From contig NZ_CP026304.1 of the NCBI RefSeq assembly GCF_003054555.1, positions 3,100,001-3,164,000 on the forward strand: a DNA stretch of 64,000 bases. The letters are read 5' to 3'. The stretch is from Streptomyces lunaelactis (GTDB lineage: Bacteria > Actinomycetota > Actinomycetes > Streptomycetales > Streptomycetaceae). The notes under the pieces were generated by a model that saw only the letters and a program-made list of their open reading frames with translations, did not search any database and had not been told where the DNA came from. Position numbers and translations under genes: made by a program. This document shows positions 8,480-18,856 of this stretch, one piece after another. Every line of letters starts with the position of its first letter. Within the stretch, counting starts at the first letter, position 1.

Positions 8480-8931
8480 CGGCCCTTCGCCTGGCCGCCG
8501 ACGGCGTCCGTGTCCGCGTACTTGAGGTTCAGCTTGCCCATCTCGCCCTTGACCGCCTCATCGGACGTCAACAGGTCGCGGCCCACTTGCTCCAGGATGC
8601 TCTGGAGTGAGCCGCACCGCTCGCTGACGCTTTCGGCGTACTTCTTCCAGGAGTCGTACACGTCTTTCTGCGCGGCCGCGCTCAGACAACCCGTGGTTGC
8701 GCCGAGACCTGCCTGGCCGTCCTCCAGTTTGGTCAGCCCGGCGCCGATGCTCTGGCGAAGGGAGCCCACCCCTTCGCCGGCCGTGGCCCACGCCTTCTTG
8801 CTGGACTTCAGGCCGCCTGTCACGGCGCTGGGCCCGGAGCTGGGCTCAACCGGAACGTGGTTGAGCTGCATCGCTGCGGACTGCCGATCGGTCACATCGG
8901 CTTTGATCTGTTCCCACTCGTCCCACGCCAT
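8476..8931 (-). CDS. Hypothetical helical protein, partner of DUF1023 hydrolase
   Basis: A 151-residue soluble, mostly helical protein with a WDEWEQIKADV start and no signal peptide. Two Cys residues (TTGCL and SERCG) are spaced as in a helical hairpin. Size, composition and position fit the small WXG100-like partners that precede DUF1023 hydrolases in Streptomyces, but the W-x-G signature itself is not clear. The ATG follows GGGGGC. It is the first gene of a three-gene unit whose second gene overlaps it by four bases. Confidence 0.75.
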   Translation of the reverse strand: MAWDEWEQIKADVTDRQSAAMQLNHVPVEPSSGPSAVTGGLKSSKKAWATAGEGVGSLRQSIGAGLTKLEDGQAGLGATTGCLSAAAQKDVYDSWKKYAESVSERCGSLQSILEQVGRDLLTSDEAVKGEMGKLNLKYADTDAVGGQAKGR

Positions 8932-9175
8932 GCGTAGCCCCCGTTCACCCCTGCGGATCACACCAGCCAAGAACACTACATCGCACCAGCAACACACAGC
9001 CCATGAGTACCTGTACCTATGCAAATGAGCAGCCTCAGGGCGAAGTCGTCGACGCCGAGTACGCGGGGCACCCTCGGCCGGGGCAAGGGATGCGCAGCAG
9101 GGCGCGCAGGGCGGTGTGACGCGACAAGGACACCGCCCAGGACGACAGCAGACGCGCTCCCGCCCGGCCCGCTAA

Positions 9176-10039
9176 CTAGGACACGATGTCCTTGCGGGAG
9201 AAGTTCCGGAAGGCCAGCGCGAACAGCACCAGGGCGTACGTCACCGAGACCGCCGCGCCCTTCACCATGCCGTTCCACTCCAGTTGTGGCTGCAGCGCAT
9301 CGATCCAGGCGAACTGCCAGTGCGCGGGCAGCACATCCCGCCAGGAGCCGAGCGCGGTGACCGCGTCCAGCACATTGCCGATGATCGTCAGGCCGACCGC
9401 GCCGCCGACCGCGCCCAGCGGGGCGTCGGTCTTGGTGGAGAGCCAGAACGCGAGCCCTGCGGTGACCAGTTGGGAGACAAAGATGAACGCCACGACGAGC
9501 GCCAGCCGCGACACCGTGTCGCCGGCGGCCAGGGAGCCGCCCGTGGGCAGCTCCAGCGGGCCCCAGCCGTACGCCGCCGTGCCGGCCGCCAGTGCGACCA
9601 GTGGCAGCAGCAGCATCGCCGCCGCGCTGAATCCGAGCGCCACCGCCAGCTTGGACCACAGCAGCCGGGAGCGCGGGACGGGTGCGGCGAGCAGATAGCG
9701 AAGGGAGGCCCAGCTCGCCTCCGAGGCCACGGTGTCCCCGCAGAACAGCGCCACCGGCACCACCAGCAGGAAGCCCGCCGAGACAAAGAGGCAGGTGGCG
9801 GCGAAGTTGGCACCCGACGCGGTGGCCGTGTCCATCAGGTTCACCCGGCCGCCGCCGCCGTCGTCGCCGCCCGGGGTGCCGCCGATCGCGAAGGCGATGA
9901 TCAGCACGAAGGGCAGCGCGGCGAGGATCCCCGCCATCACCAGCGTCCGCCTGCGCTTCAGCTGGCGTACCGCCTCGACGCGCAGCGGCAGTGTGTGCCG
10001 CGCCCGGTAGCCCGGGGCGGACTCGACCAGCGTGCTCAT
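9176..10039 (-). CDS. ABC-2 type exporter permease
   Basis: A 287-residue membrane protein with six hydrophobic segments, beginning after a cytoplasmic stretch with paired Arg/Lys (QLKRRRTLVMAG). This is the layout of ABC-2 permeases. The segment FCGDTVASEASWASLRYLLA matches the typical loop between helices 2 and 3 (E-x-x-x-G-T-L-R-like). The ATG overlaps the stop of the upstream hydrolase-ATPase gene (ATGA), so the two subunits are made together. The exported substrate is unknown. Confidence 0.9.
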   Translation of the reverse strand: MSTLVESAPGYRARHTLPLRVEAVRQLKRRRTLVMAGILAALPFVLIIAFAIGGTPGGDDGGGGRVNLMDTATASGANFAATCLFVSAGFLLVVPVALFCGDTVASEASWASLRYLLAAPVPRSRLLWSKLAVALGFSAAAMLLLPLVALAAGTAAYGWGPLELPTGGSLAAGDTVSRLALVVAFIFVSQLVTAGLAFWLSTKTDAPLGAVGGAVGLTIIGNVLDAVTALGSWRDVLPAHWQFAWIDALQPQLEWNGMVKGAAVSVTYALVLFALAFRNFSRKDIVS

Positions 10040-12831
10040 GCGGGACCTCCGATCAGGGTGAGGAAGGCGTCCTCGAGACGGCGGTGCGGGCCGACGCCCG
10101 TCAACGGCACGTCCAGGCGGACGAGTTCGGCGATCATCGCGGTCGCCGTGGCTCCGTCGAGGCGTACGAGCAGACCGTCGTCCGTACGGGAAGCGGAGCC
10201 GATCCCCGGCAGCGCCGCGATCTTCTCGATCAACGGCTCCGGCACCTCCTCGGCGGTGGTGACGAGCAGGGTGTCGCTCTCGCCGGTGATCTCCGCGACC
10301 GGTCCTGCCTGCACCAGCCGCCCGTGGTCCATGACCACCAGGTGGGTGCAGGACTGCTCGACCTCCGAGAGGAGGTGACTGGAGACGATGACGGTCCGGC
10401 CCGCGGCCGCGTACCGGATCATCACGTCCCGCATCTCGCGGATCTGGGGCGGGTCGAGACCGTTCGTCGGCTCGTCGAGGATGAGCAGATCCGGCATGCC
10501 GAGCATGGCCTGGGCGATGGCGAGTCGCTGCCGCATGCCCTGCGAGTAGGTGCGTACGGCGCGGGCGAGGGCGTCGCCGAGGCCGGCGATCTCCAGGGCC
10601 TCCTCGATGTGCGCGTCGCTCGCGGGGCGGCCGGTGGCCCGCCAGTACAGCTCCAGGTTGTCGCGTCCCGACAGATGCGGCAGGAAGCCCGCGCCCTCGA
10701 CGAAGGCGCCGACCCGGGAGAGGACGGGCGCGCCGGGCCTGATGGCGTGGCCGAAGACGCGGATCTCGCCGTCGTCGGGCCGGATGAGCCCCATCAGCAT
10801 GCGCAGGGTGGTGGTCTTGCCCGCGCCGTTGGGTCCGAGGAGGCCGAGCACCTGGCCCTTCTCGACGCGGAAGGACAGCTCCTGTACGGCGTACCGGTCG
10901 GCGGACTTGGCGTACTTCTTGGTGAGCCCGGTGATCTCCAGGGGCACGTCGGCGAGCTCGGGGTCGGGCGCCGGGGCGGCCACCCGTCGGCGGGCGGTGA
11001 TCAGCAGGGCCGCCGCCAGGAGTGCGCCCGCGGCCGGGAGCGCCCAGGTCCACCAGGGCAGTCCCGTTGCCTGGGTCTTCACGTCGGGCGCGGTGGGCAC
11101 GGCGAGTGCGCCGGCGTCGAGGAGTTCGACGCTGTACGTGGCGGGGGCGGCCGGCGACGCGTAGGCCAGGTCGGTCGCGGACAGGACCAGGCGCAGCCGG
11201 TGTCCGGCGTCGACCGCGTGGTCGACGGCCGGCAGGGTCAGCTCGACGGCCTTGCCCTGCTCGGCGCCCTCGACGCGTACGGGGGCGACGAGCTGGGAGG
11301 GGAGTACCTGCTGACGGCCGTCGGGCCCGACGTCGTACACCTTCCCGAAGAGGACGGCGTCGCCGCTGTTCGAGGTCACCTTGACCTTGACGGTCGGCGA
11401 GCCGGTGATCCGCAGCGACCCGGCGAGCGGCGCGGAGTCGAAGCGGGCGTACTGGCCGGGGAAGTCGAGCGAGAGTCCGACGCCGAGGGAGGAGAGCTGA
11501 CCGAGTCCGCCGCCCAGGCCGGGGACCGCGGAGATGTTGGGCGGGCTGGCGCCGGCCGGATTGGCGAAGGTCTGCTCGCGGCCGGTGAGTGTGACCGGTT
11601 GCGTGCCGCTCTCGAGACCCGGGTAGGTGTCGCCGGTCGCGCCGCGCAGCAGGGCCTGGCCGTCGGTGGAGTCGACTCCTCCGGTCCGGCTGACGCGGAA
11701 GGCGGGTCCGGTGTCCGCGCCCTTGTCCTGCTTGAGGTACCGGTCGAACCAGTCGCCGATACGGCCCTCGATGCGGCCGGTCTCGCGGTCGCCGCCGTCG
11801 TGTCCGCCCGCGATCCAGTCGACCGAGACGGGCGCGCCGTTGGCGCTGATCTTCTTGGCCATGGCGTCGGCGTGCGAGAGCGGGAAGAGCGAGTCGGCCT
11901 GGCCCTGCACGATGAGCGCGGGCACCTTGATGCGGTCGCCGACGGCGGAGGGGCTGCGGGCTTCCAGGAGCGTACGGGCGGCGGCGTCGGGCTTTCCGGC
12001 GACGGCGACGCGCTCGTACATGGCGCACAGCGCGGGCTCGAAGCGTCCGCAGCCGCCGGGGTTCGCCGGGCCGGAGGCGCCCACCGCCTTTGCCGCGTCG
12101 GTCTTGGCCGCGCCCGTCTTGGCCGCGTCGCCGGGCGCCGCCTGGCCGGCCGGGGCGTCGGGGGCGGGCTCCTCGGCCGGGGCCTCGGTGCCCGTCCCGG
12201 CCGGGGGACCCGTCGGGGACACCGAGCCTGTCGAGAAGAAGATCCCGGCCCACAGTTTCTTGAACACGCCGTCCGGGAAGAGCGCGTCGGCCAGGTTCCA
12301 GTAGGTGATCTGGGGTGCGATCGCGTCGACCCGCTGGTCGTAGCCGGCCGCGAGCAGCGAGATCGCCCCGCCGTACGAGGCGCCGGTGACACCGACGCGC
12401 GGATCGCCGTCCGCGTCCAGCTGGACCTCCGGCCGCTTCGCCAGCCAGTCGATCAGCCGCGAGACGTCCTTGACCTCGAAGTCCGCGTCGTTGAGCCCGA
12501 TCCGGCCGGTGGACGTGCCGAACCCGCGTGCCGACCAGGTCAGCACGGCGTATCCGTCGCGCGCCAGCTTCTCGGCCTGCGCGCGGACATCGTCCTTGCT
12601 GCCGCCGAAGCCGTGCCCGAGGAGCACGGCGGGCCGGCGTTCCTTGCCGCCCGTCGTGAAGTACGAGGTGTCGATCTTCGCCCCGGGCATCACCTGCACC
12701 CGGTCCTCACGGTGCACAGCCGGTGCGCGGTCGTCGGCGACCGCGGTCCAGGTACCGGCGCCGGCGAGGACGGCGAAGGCGGCGACGCCTGTCAGCCATC
12801 GGCCGCGCGGCCGGGGAAGTCGGATCTGCAT
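10036..12831 (-). CDS. Secreted CocE-type hydrolase fused to ABC transporter ATPase
   Basis: A single 931-residue frame with four parts. Residues 1-35 are a signal or anchor helix. Residues 50-360 are an alpha/beta hydrolase with nucleophile GASYGG (Ser152), Asp313 in GQADSLF and His344 in AGGHDGG. Residues 400-570 form a beta-rich C-terminal domain as in Xaa-Pro dipeptidyl peptidase/CocE (S15-like) enzymes. Residues 592-612 are a transmembrane helix. Residues 630-860 are an ABC ATPase with Walker A GPNGAGKT (666-673), signature YSQGMRQ and Walker B LLILDEP. The predicted topology puts the hydrolase outside and the ATPase inside. An Ala/Lys/Asp low-complexity loop (about 210-255) interrupts the hydrolase cap. 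It is coupled to a permease gene. Confidence 0.9.
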   Translation of the reverse strand: MQIRLPRPRGRWLTGVAAFAVLAGAGTWTAVADDRAPAVHREDRVQVMPGAKIDTSYFTTGGKERRPAVLLGHGFGGSKDDVRAQAEKLARDGYAVLTWSARGFGTSTGRIGLNDADFEVKDVSRLIDWLAKRPEVQLDADGDPRVGVTGASYGGAISLLAAGYDQRVDAIAPQITYWNLADALFPDGVFKKLWAGIFFSTGSVSPTGPPAGTGTEAPAEEPAPDAPAGQAAPGDAAKTGAAKTDAAKAVGASGPANPGGCGRFEPALCAMYERVAVAGKPDAAARTLLEARSPSAVGDRIKVPALIVQGQADSLFPLSHADAMAKKISANGAPVSVDWIAGGHDGGDRETGRIEGRIGDWFDRYLKQDKGADTGPAFRVSRTGGVDSTDGQALLRGATGDTYPGLESGTQPVTLTGREQTFANPAGASPPNISAVPGLGGGLGQLSSLGVGLSLDFPGQYARFDSAPLAGSLRITGSPTVKVKVTSNSGDAVLFGKVYDVGPDGRQQVLPSQLVAPVRVEGAEQGKAVELTLPAVDHAVDAGHRLRLVLSATDLAYASPAAPATYSVELLDAGALAVPTAPDVKTQATGLPWWTWALPAAGALLAAALLITARRRVAAPAPDPELADVPLEITGLTKKYAKSADRYAVQELSFRVEKGQVLGLLGPNGAGKTTTLRMLMGLIRPDDGEIRVFGHAIRPGAPVLSRVGAFVEGAGFLPHLSGRDNLELYWRATGRPASDAHIEEALEIAGLGDALARAVRTYSQGMRQRLAIAQAMLGMPDLLILDEPTNGLDPPQIREMRDVMIRYAAAGRTVIVSSHLLSEVEQSCTHLVVMDHGRLVQAGPVAEITGESDTLLVTTAEEVPEPLIEKIAALPGIGSASRTDDGLLVRLDGATATAMIAELVRLDVPLTGVGPHRRLEDAFLTLIGGPA

Positions 12832-12980
12832 GCTTGAAACCCTAATCGGCTCCCCTGTGCTGTCTCGGCTGCCGCCAGGCGGAGCTCACGAGCCTCCGCA
12901 AGTAGTACGGAGTACGGTCGCCGTACACCAGACGCGGTATGCGGCCCCCGTGTACGCACCCCCCGTGGGAAGGGATCCGC

Positions 12981-13397
12981 ATGGACATCCGGCGCGCGAC
13001 GACCGTGGCCGAGCTCATCGCGGCCGAGCATCTCTACGACGCCCCGGCGCGGGCGGAGTGGGCAGAGCGTTTTCTCGCCGCGTCCGGGCATCTGATGCTG
13101 ATCGCTTACGTCGACGGGGCGCCGGCCGGGATGGTCTCGGGCATCGAGATGCTCCACCCCGACAAGGGCACGGAGATGTGTCTGTACGAGCTGTCGGTGG
13201 ACGAGGCGTACCGCAGGCGGGGCATCGGGCGGGCGCTGACCGAGGCGCTGATCGAGGTGGCGCGGGAGCGGGGCTGTTACGACATGTGGGTGGGTGTGGA
13301 CACGGACAACGGTCCGGCGCTGGCGACGTACCGGTCGGCGGGGGCGAAGGACGACGGGGTGTTCGCGATGCTCACCTGGGAGTTCCCGGCGTCCTAG
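12981..13397 (+). CDS. GNAT N-acetyltransferase, AAC(3)-I-like
   Basis: A 138-residue single-domain GNAT. The acetyl-CoA loop is YRRRGIGRALTEALIE (about residues 75-90), preceded by the strand CLYELSVDEA. The segment GVEMLHP-like (GIEMLHPDKGTEM) resembles the AAC(3)-I group of aminoglycoside acetyltransferases. Many chromosomal Streptomyces homologues are not proven resistance enzymes, so the substrate is left open. The ATG follows GGGAAGGGA. It is transcribed away from the hydrolase-ATPase gene. Confidence 0.85.
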   Translation: MDIRRATTVAELIAAEHLYDAPARAEWAERFLAASGHLMLIAYVDGAPAGMVSGIEMLHPDKGTEMCLYELSVDEAYRRRGIGRALTEALIEVARERGCYDMWVGVDTDNGPALATYRSAGAKDDGVFAMLTWEFPAS

Positions 13398-13652
13398 GGT
13401 GTGTTGGCGGGGTCGTTGAGGGCGTCGTAACGGATCTGATGGTCGGTGATGGTCGGCCCAGTGGACCCTCGTAGCCGTTCCGAGCCGCGGCCTGATGCGT
13501 GTTCACAATGTGTGGATCCGTCATGCAGTCAATGGGGATGCTGTCCTGTGTCGCAGGTCACGTCACGAGACCCTGGTCAGCGCATATGCAGCTCCTGACA
13601 CCATGCCGCCCGTACTTGTCCGTCAACGGTCAACGAAAGGTAGGTGCACGAG

Positions 13653-14834
13653 ATGAGAACCACTGCCCGACGCTTCGGGGCGCTGATACCCGCAGTCGCC
13701 CTTGCCGCCGGTCTCCAGTTCGCCGCCTCCCCCACCGCGCAGAGCGCGTCCCTCGGCGATCTCCGTCTCGCTCCCACTGCAACTGCCGTACAGAACAGCT
13801 GGATTGTCGTCCTCAAGGACGGCACGACGCGCGCCGCCGATCTGGGCGTCACGCCGGGCCATACCTACCGCAGCGCACTCAAGGGCTTCTCCGCGTCGAT
13901 GTCCGGAGCGAAGGCGGCCAGGCTCGCCGCCGATCCTCGGGTGGCGTATGTCGAGCAGAACGCCATCGTCCGCCTCAACGACACCCAGGCCAACGCCACC
14001 TGGGGCATCGACCGCATCGACCAGCGGGCTCTGCCGCTGTCGAAGACCTACACGCACAACACGTCCGCGTCGAATGTGAACGCGTACATCATCGACACCG
14101 GAATCCGCACCTCCCACAGCGAGTTCGGCGGCCGCGCGAGCGTCGGCACGGACACGGTGGGCGGCGGCCAGAACGGCCAGGACTGCAACGGCCACGGCAC
14201 GCACGTCGCGGGCACGGTCGGCGGCAGGACGTACGGCGTCGCCAAGGCCGTCAAGCTCGTGGCCGTACGCGTCCTGGACTGCCAGGGCTCGGGGACGACG
14301 GCGGGGGTCATCGCGGGCATCGACTGGGTGACGGCCAACGCGAAGAAGCCGGCCGTGGCGAACATGAGCCTGGGCGGCAGCGCGAACACGTCCCTGGACA
14401 GCGCGGTGAAGAAGTCCGTTGCTTCGGGCGTCAGTTACGCCATCGCGGCGGGCAACGGGCTCCCGATCCTCGGGCTTCCGGCGAACGCGTGCAACTACTC
14501 GCCGGCCCGCGTCCCCGAGGCGATCACGGTCGGCGCGACGGACAGCGCGGACCGGCGGGCGTCGTTCTCCAACTACGGGACGTGCCTGGATCTGTTCGCG
14601 CCGGGCGTGAACATCACGTCGTCGTGGAAGGACAGCGACACGGCGACGAACACGATCTCGGGCACGTCGATGGCCACGCCGCACACGGCGGGCGTCGCGG
14701 CGCTGTATCTGGCGACGCATGCGACGGCGACCCCGGCGCAGGTCAGGGATGCGATCGTGAACGGCGCGACGAACGGCAAGGTCCTGGACCCGCGGACGGG
14801 TTCCCCGAACAAGCTGCTGTACTCGCTGTTCTAG
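13653..14834 (+). CDS. Secreted S8 subtilisin-like serine protease
   Basis: A 393-residue secreted protease. A signal peptide covers residues 1-30 and an I9-type propeptide about 45-115 (from WIVVLKDG to YVEQNAIV). The S8 catalytic domain has Asp148 in IIDTGI, His181 in NGHGTHVAG, oxyanion Asn268 in AAGN and Ser339 in SGTSMATPH. This is the proteinase K/thermitase-like subgroup common in Streptomyces. All catalytic residues are present. I chose the ATG because the AAAGG site is about 10 bases before it; an in-frame GTG three codons earlier sits too close to that site. It stands alone. Confidence 0.93.
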   Translation: MRTTARRFGALIPAVALAAGLQFAASPTAQSASLGDLRLAPTATAVQNSWIVVLKDGTTRAADLGVTPGHTYRSALKGFSASMSGAKAARLAADPRVAYVEQNAIVRLNDTQANATWGIDRIDQRALPLSKTYTHNTSASNVNAYIIDTGIRTSHSEFGGRASVGTDTVGGGQNGQDCNGHGTHVAGTVGGRTYGVAKAVKLVAVRVLDCQGSGTTAGVIAGIDWVTANAKKPAVANMSLGGSANTSLDSAVKKSVASGVSYAIAAGNGLPILGLPANACNYSPARVPEAITVGATDSADRRASFSNYGTCLDLFAPGVNITSSWKDSDTATNTISGTSMATPHTAGVAALYLATHATATPAQVRDAIVNGATNGKVLDPRTGSPNKLLYSLF

Positions 14835-14993
14835 CCGAGTTCTGGCCGAGCAACTGCCCGAGGAGCTCCAGCCCAGCCGGGTACGGGCGCTCCTCGGGCA
14901 GGAGCCGGTTCCCCTACGGGGCCGAAATCCACTGGTCCGGGCCGGACGGGCGTGACAGCATCGCGCGCATGACGATGAACAACCCTGGGGGTC

Positions 14994-15359
14994 ATGCCGC
15001 GTAGGCGGCCCGGGCAGGTACGCGCCGGGCTCGCGGTGTGGCACAGGTGCCGGAAGAACGAGCTGGATCCGATCCACGGGCTCTCGCGACGGACTCTGTA
15101 CGAGATCGTCCGGGTCGAGGAGACCCGTAACTACCTCTGGCCGGGCGCCGTGAGCGAATCGCTGCGGCGCTGGCGGAGCTTCGTTCACGAGCCGAACCAC
15201 CGGCTCTGGGACCCCCGTTATCCCGGCTGCACCGAGTGGCTGTGCTGCGGGGATCCGATCCGGGCGCGCGAGAATCTCGAGGGCGCCATGCGGGCGCTGC
15301 CCCGACGGGCCGGGCGTGAACTGCGGGTTCTTGTACTCGCGTTGGACGAGCGGTACTGA
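14994..15359 (+). CDS. Conserved hypothetical protein, 121 aa
   Basis: A small, Arg- and Trp-rich soluble protein with no signal peptide or membrane helix. Motifs such as WHRCRKNELDPIHGL, NYLWPGA and CTEWLCCGDP give it a non-random look, and the ATG has a GGGGG site. I recall similar proteins in other Streptomyces but no function. Four Cys residues (one CC pair) could bind a metal. It ends one base before a strong terminator. Confidence 0.7.
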   Translation: MPRRRPGQVRAGLAVWHRCRKNELDPIHGLSRRTLYEIVRVEETRNYLWPGAVSESLRRWRSFVHEPNHRLWDPRYPGCTEWLCCGDPIRARENLEGAMRALPRRAGRELRVLVLALDERY

Positions 15360-15408
15360 ACACCCCTGGCCCGTAAGGACGATGAGTCACTACGGGCCAG
15401 GGGTGTTC
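15358..15408. terminator. Strong bidirectional terminator hairpin
   Basis: An 18-bp perfect stem (GAACACCCCTGGCCCGTA pairing with its complement) around a 15-base loop, lying between convergent genes. Its left foot overlaps the upstream stop codon. Confidence 0.9.
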
Positions 15409-15418
15409 CGCCGGGGCG

Positions 15419-16918
<1,500 letters not shown>

Positions 16919-16930
16919 TTCGTGCTCCTT

Positions 16931-18856
16931 CTACAGATGGCGGCGTCGGGCGGCGACTTGCCGGTCGTACTCCTCCCGGGCCTTGACCGCCGACGGGCGG
17001 GTCGCGGTCTCGGCCACCGGAACATCCCACCACGCCTGCGCCGGAGGCGCGCCCGACACAGTGTCTGCCGTTTCGGTCTCGACGTAGACACATGTGGGAA
17101 CGTCCGCCCCACGCGCCTCGGCGAGCGCTTCGCGCAGGTCACGCACCGTCTTGGCACGGATCACGCGCATCCCGAGGGAGGCTGCGTTGGCGGCCAGGTC
17201 CACGGGGAGCGGTGCGCCGGTGTAGGTACGGTCCGGGGCCCGGTGGCGGTAGGCGGTGCCAAAGCGCTCGGCGCCCACCGACTCGGAGAGGCCGCCGATC
17301 GACGCGTATCCGTGGTTCTGCAGGATGACAACCTTGATGGGGATGTTCTCCTGGACAGCCGTGACGATTTCGGTGGGATTCATCAAGTATGTACCGTCGC
17401 CGACGAGGGCCCAGACGGGCCGGCCCGGAGCGGCCATCGCCACGCCGATGGCCGCCGGGATCTCGTATCCCATGCAGGAGTAGCCGTACTCGACGTGGTA
17501 CTGGTCGGCGGAACGCGCCCGCCACAACTTGTGCAGGTCGCCGGGGAGCGAGCCCGCGGCGTTGATCACGATGTCGTCCCCCGTGACCAGAGTGTCGAGT
17601 GCGCCGAGCACCTGGGGCTGGGTGGGGCGGGTGTCCTGGTCATCCGCCTCGAACGCGGCGTCCACGCGGTGCTCCCAGCGCTCCTTGTCGTCCCCGTACT
17701 CCGTCGCGTACGCGGGCTCGACGCGGAAGCGCGTGCCCAGCGCCCCGGCCAGCTCACCGAGGGCGGCACGGGCGTCCGCGACCAGGGAGAGACCCGCCAT
17801 CTTGTGGGCGTCGAAGGCGGTGATGTTGAGGTTCAGGAAGCGGACGGCGGGGTTCTGGAAGAGGGTCGCGGAAGCGGTGGTGAAGTCGGACCAGCGGGTG
17901 CCGACGCCGATCACCAGATCGGCCGTACGGGCCAGTTCATCGGCGGTCGCCGTGCCGGTGTGGCCGATGCCGCCGACATCGCAGGGGTGGTCGTGGGGCA
18001 GCGAGCCCTTGCCGGCCTGGGTGGAGGCGACGGGGATGCCCGTCGCGTCGGCGAAGGCCCGCAGCGCCTCCTCGGCCTCACTGTGGTGGACGCCTCCGCC
18101 TGCCACGATCAGGGGGCGGCGGGCCGCGGTCAGCGCCCGGCGCGCCGCGTCCAGGGCGTCCAGGTCGGGCCGCGGGCGGCGCACTTGCCAGACGCGCTCG
18201 GCGAAGAACGCCTCCGGCCAGTCGTACGCCTCGGCCTGCACATCCTGCGGAAGCGCCAGCGTGACCGCGCCGGTCGCCGCGGGGTCGGAGAGCACGCGCA
18301 TCGCCTGCAGGGCGGCCGGGATGAGCGCCTCGGGGCGGGTGACGCGGTCGAAGTAGCGGGAGACGGGGCGCAGGGCGTCGTTGACCGACACATCGCCCGC
18401 GTACGGGACTTCGAGCTGCTGGAGGACCGGGTCGGCGGGGCGGGTCGCGAAGACGTCGCCGGGCAGCAGCAGAACGGGCAGCCGGTTGATGGTGGCGAGG
18501 GCGGCGCCGGTGACGAGGTTGGTGGCGCCGGGACCGATGGAGGTGGTGACGGCCTGGGCGGAGAGCCGCCGGGACTGGCGGGCGTAGCCGACGGCGGCGT
18601 GCACCATGGCCTGCTCGTTGCGGCCCTGGAAGTACGGCATGCCGGTGGCGGACGTGTCGGACGTCGCAGATGTGCCGGCCGTGCCGGACTCGAGGAGCGC
18701 CTGGCCGAGTCCGGCCACATTGCCGTGGCCGAAGATGCCCCAGGTGGCGTTGATCAGGCGGTGGCGGTGGCCGTCGCGCTCCGTGTACTGGCGGGCGAGG
18801 AAGGCGACGAGCGCCTGGGCGACGGTGAGCCGGCGTGTACTCGTATCCGAACTCAT
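16931..18856 (-). CDS. iolD: THcHDO hydrolase (ThDP-dependent), IolD
   Basis: A 641-residue thiamine-diphosphate enzyme that hydrolyses 3D-(3,5/4)-trihydroxycyclohexane-1,2-dione to 5-deoxy-D-glucuronate. The N-terminal segment TWGIFGHGNVAGLGQAL is diagnostic of IolD. The C-terminal ThDP site is GDGTYLMNPTEIVTAVQEN. It is longer than acetolactate synthases, as the family should be. An Ala/Thr/Ser-rich insertion lies near residue 60-70 (the segment SGTAGTSATSDTSAT). The ATG has a GAGGAGG site and overlaps the iolB stop (ATGA). Confidence 0.95.
   Translation of the reverse strand: MSSDTSTRRLTVAQALVAFLARQYTERDGHRHRLINATWGIFGHGNVAGLGQALLESGTAGTSATSDTSATGMPYFQGRNEQAMVHAAVGYARQSRRLSAQAVTTSIGPGATNLVTGAALATINRLPVLLLPGDVFATRPADPVLQQLEVPYAGDVSVNDALRPVSRYFDRVTRPEALIPAALQAMRVLSDPAATGAVTLALPQDVQAEAYDWPEAFFAERVWQVRRPRPDLDALDAARRALTAARRPLIVAGGGVHHSEAEEALRAFADATGIPVASTQAGKGSLPHDHPCDVGGIGHTGTATADELARTADLVIGVGTRWSDFTTASATLFQNPAVRFLNLNITAFDAHKMAGLSLVADARAALGELAGALGTRFRVEPAYATEYGDDKERWEHRVDAAFEADDQDTRPTQPQVLGALDTLVTGDDIVINAAGSLPGDLHKLWRARSADQYHVEYGYSCMGYEIPAAIGVAMAAPGRPVWALVGDGTYLMNPTEIVTAVQENIPIKVVILQNHGYASIGGLSESVGAERFGTAYRHRAPDRTYTGAPLPVDLAANAASLGMRVIRAKTVRDLREALAEARGADVPTCVYVETETADTVSGAPPAQAWWDVPVAETATRPSAVKAREEYDRQVAARRRHL

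Noticed and set aside
9176..12253. A continuous 1025-codon minus-strand frame that seems to fuse the permease to upstream sequence
   Set aside because: Only its last 287 codons are protein-like. The rest is an out-of-frame reading of the hydrolase-ATPase gene, which overlaps the permease by ATGA.
13398..13652. Possible insertion-sequence fragment before the subtilase gene
   Set aside because: Some phrases look IS-like, but no terminal repeats or transposase residues could be recognised. It is treated as ordinary intergenic DNA holding the subtilase promoter.
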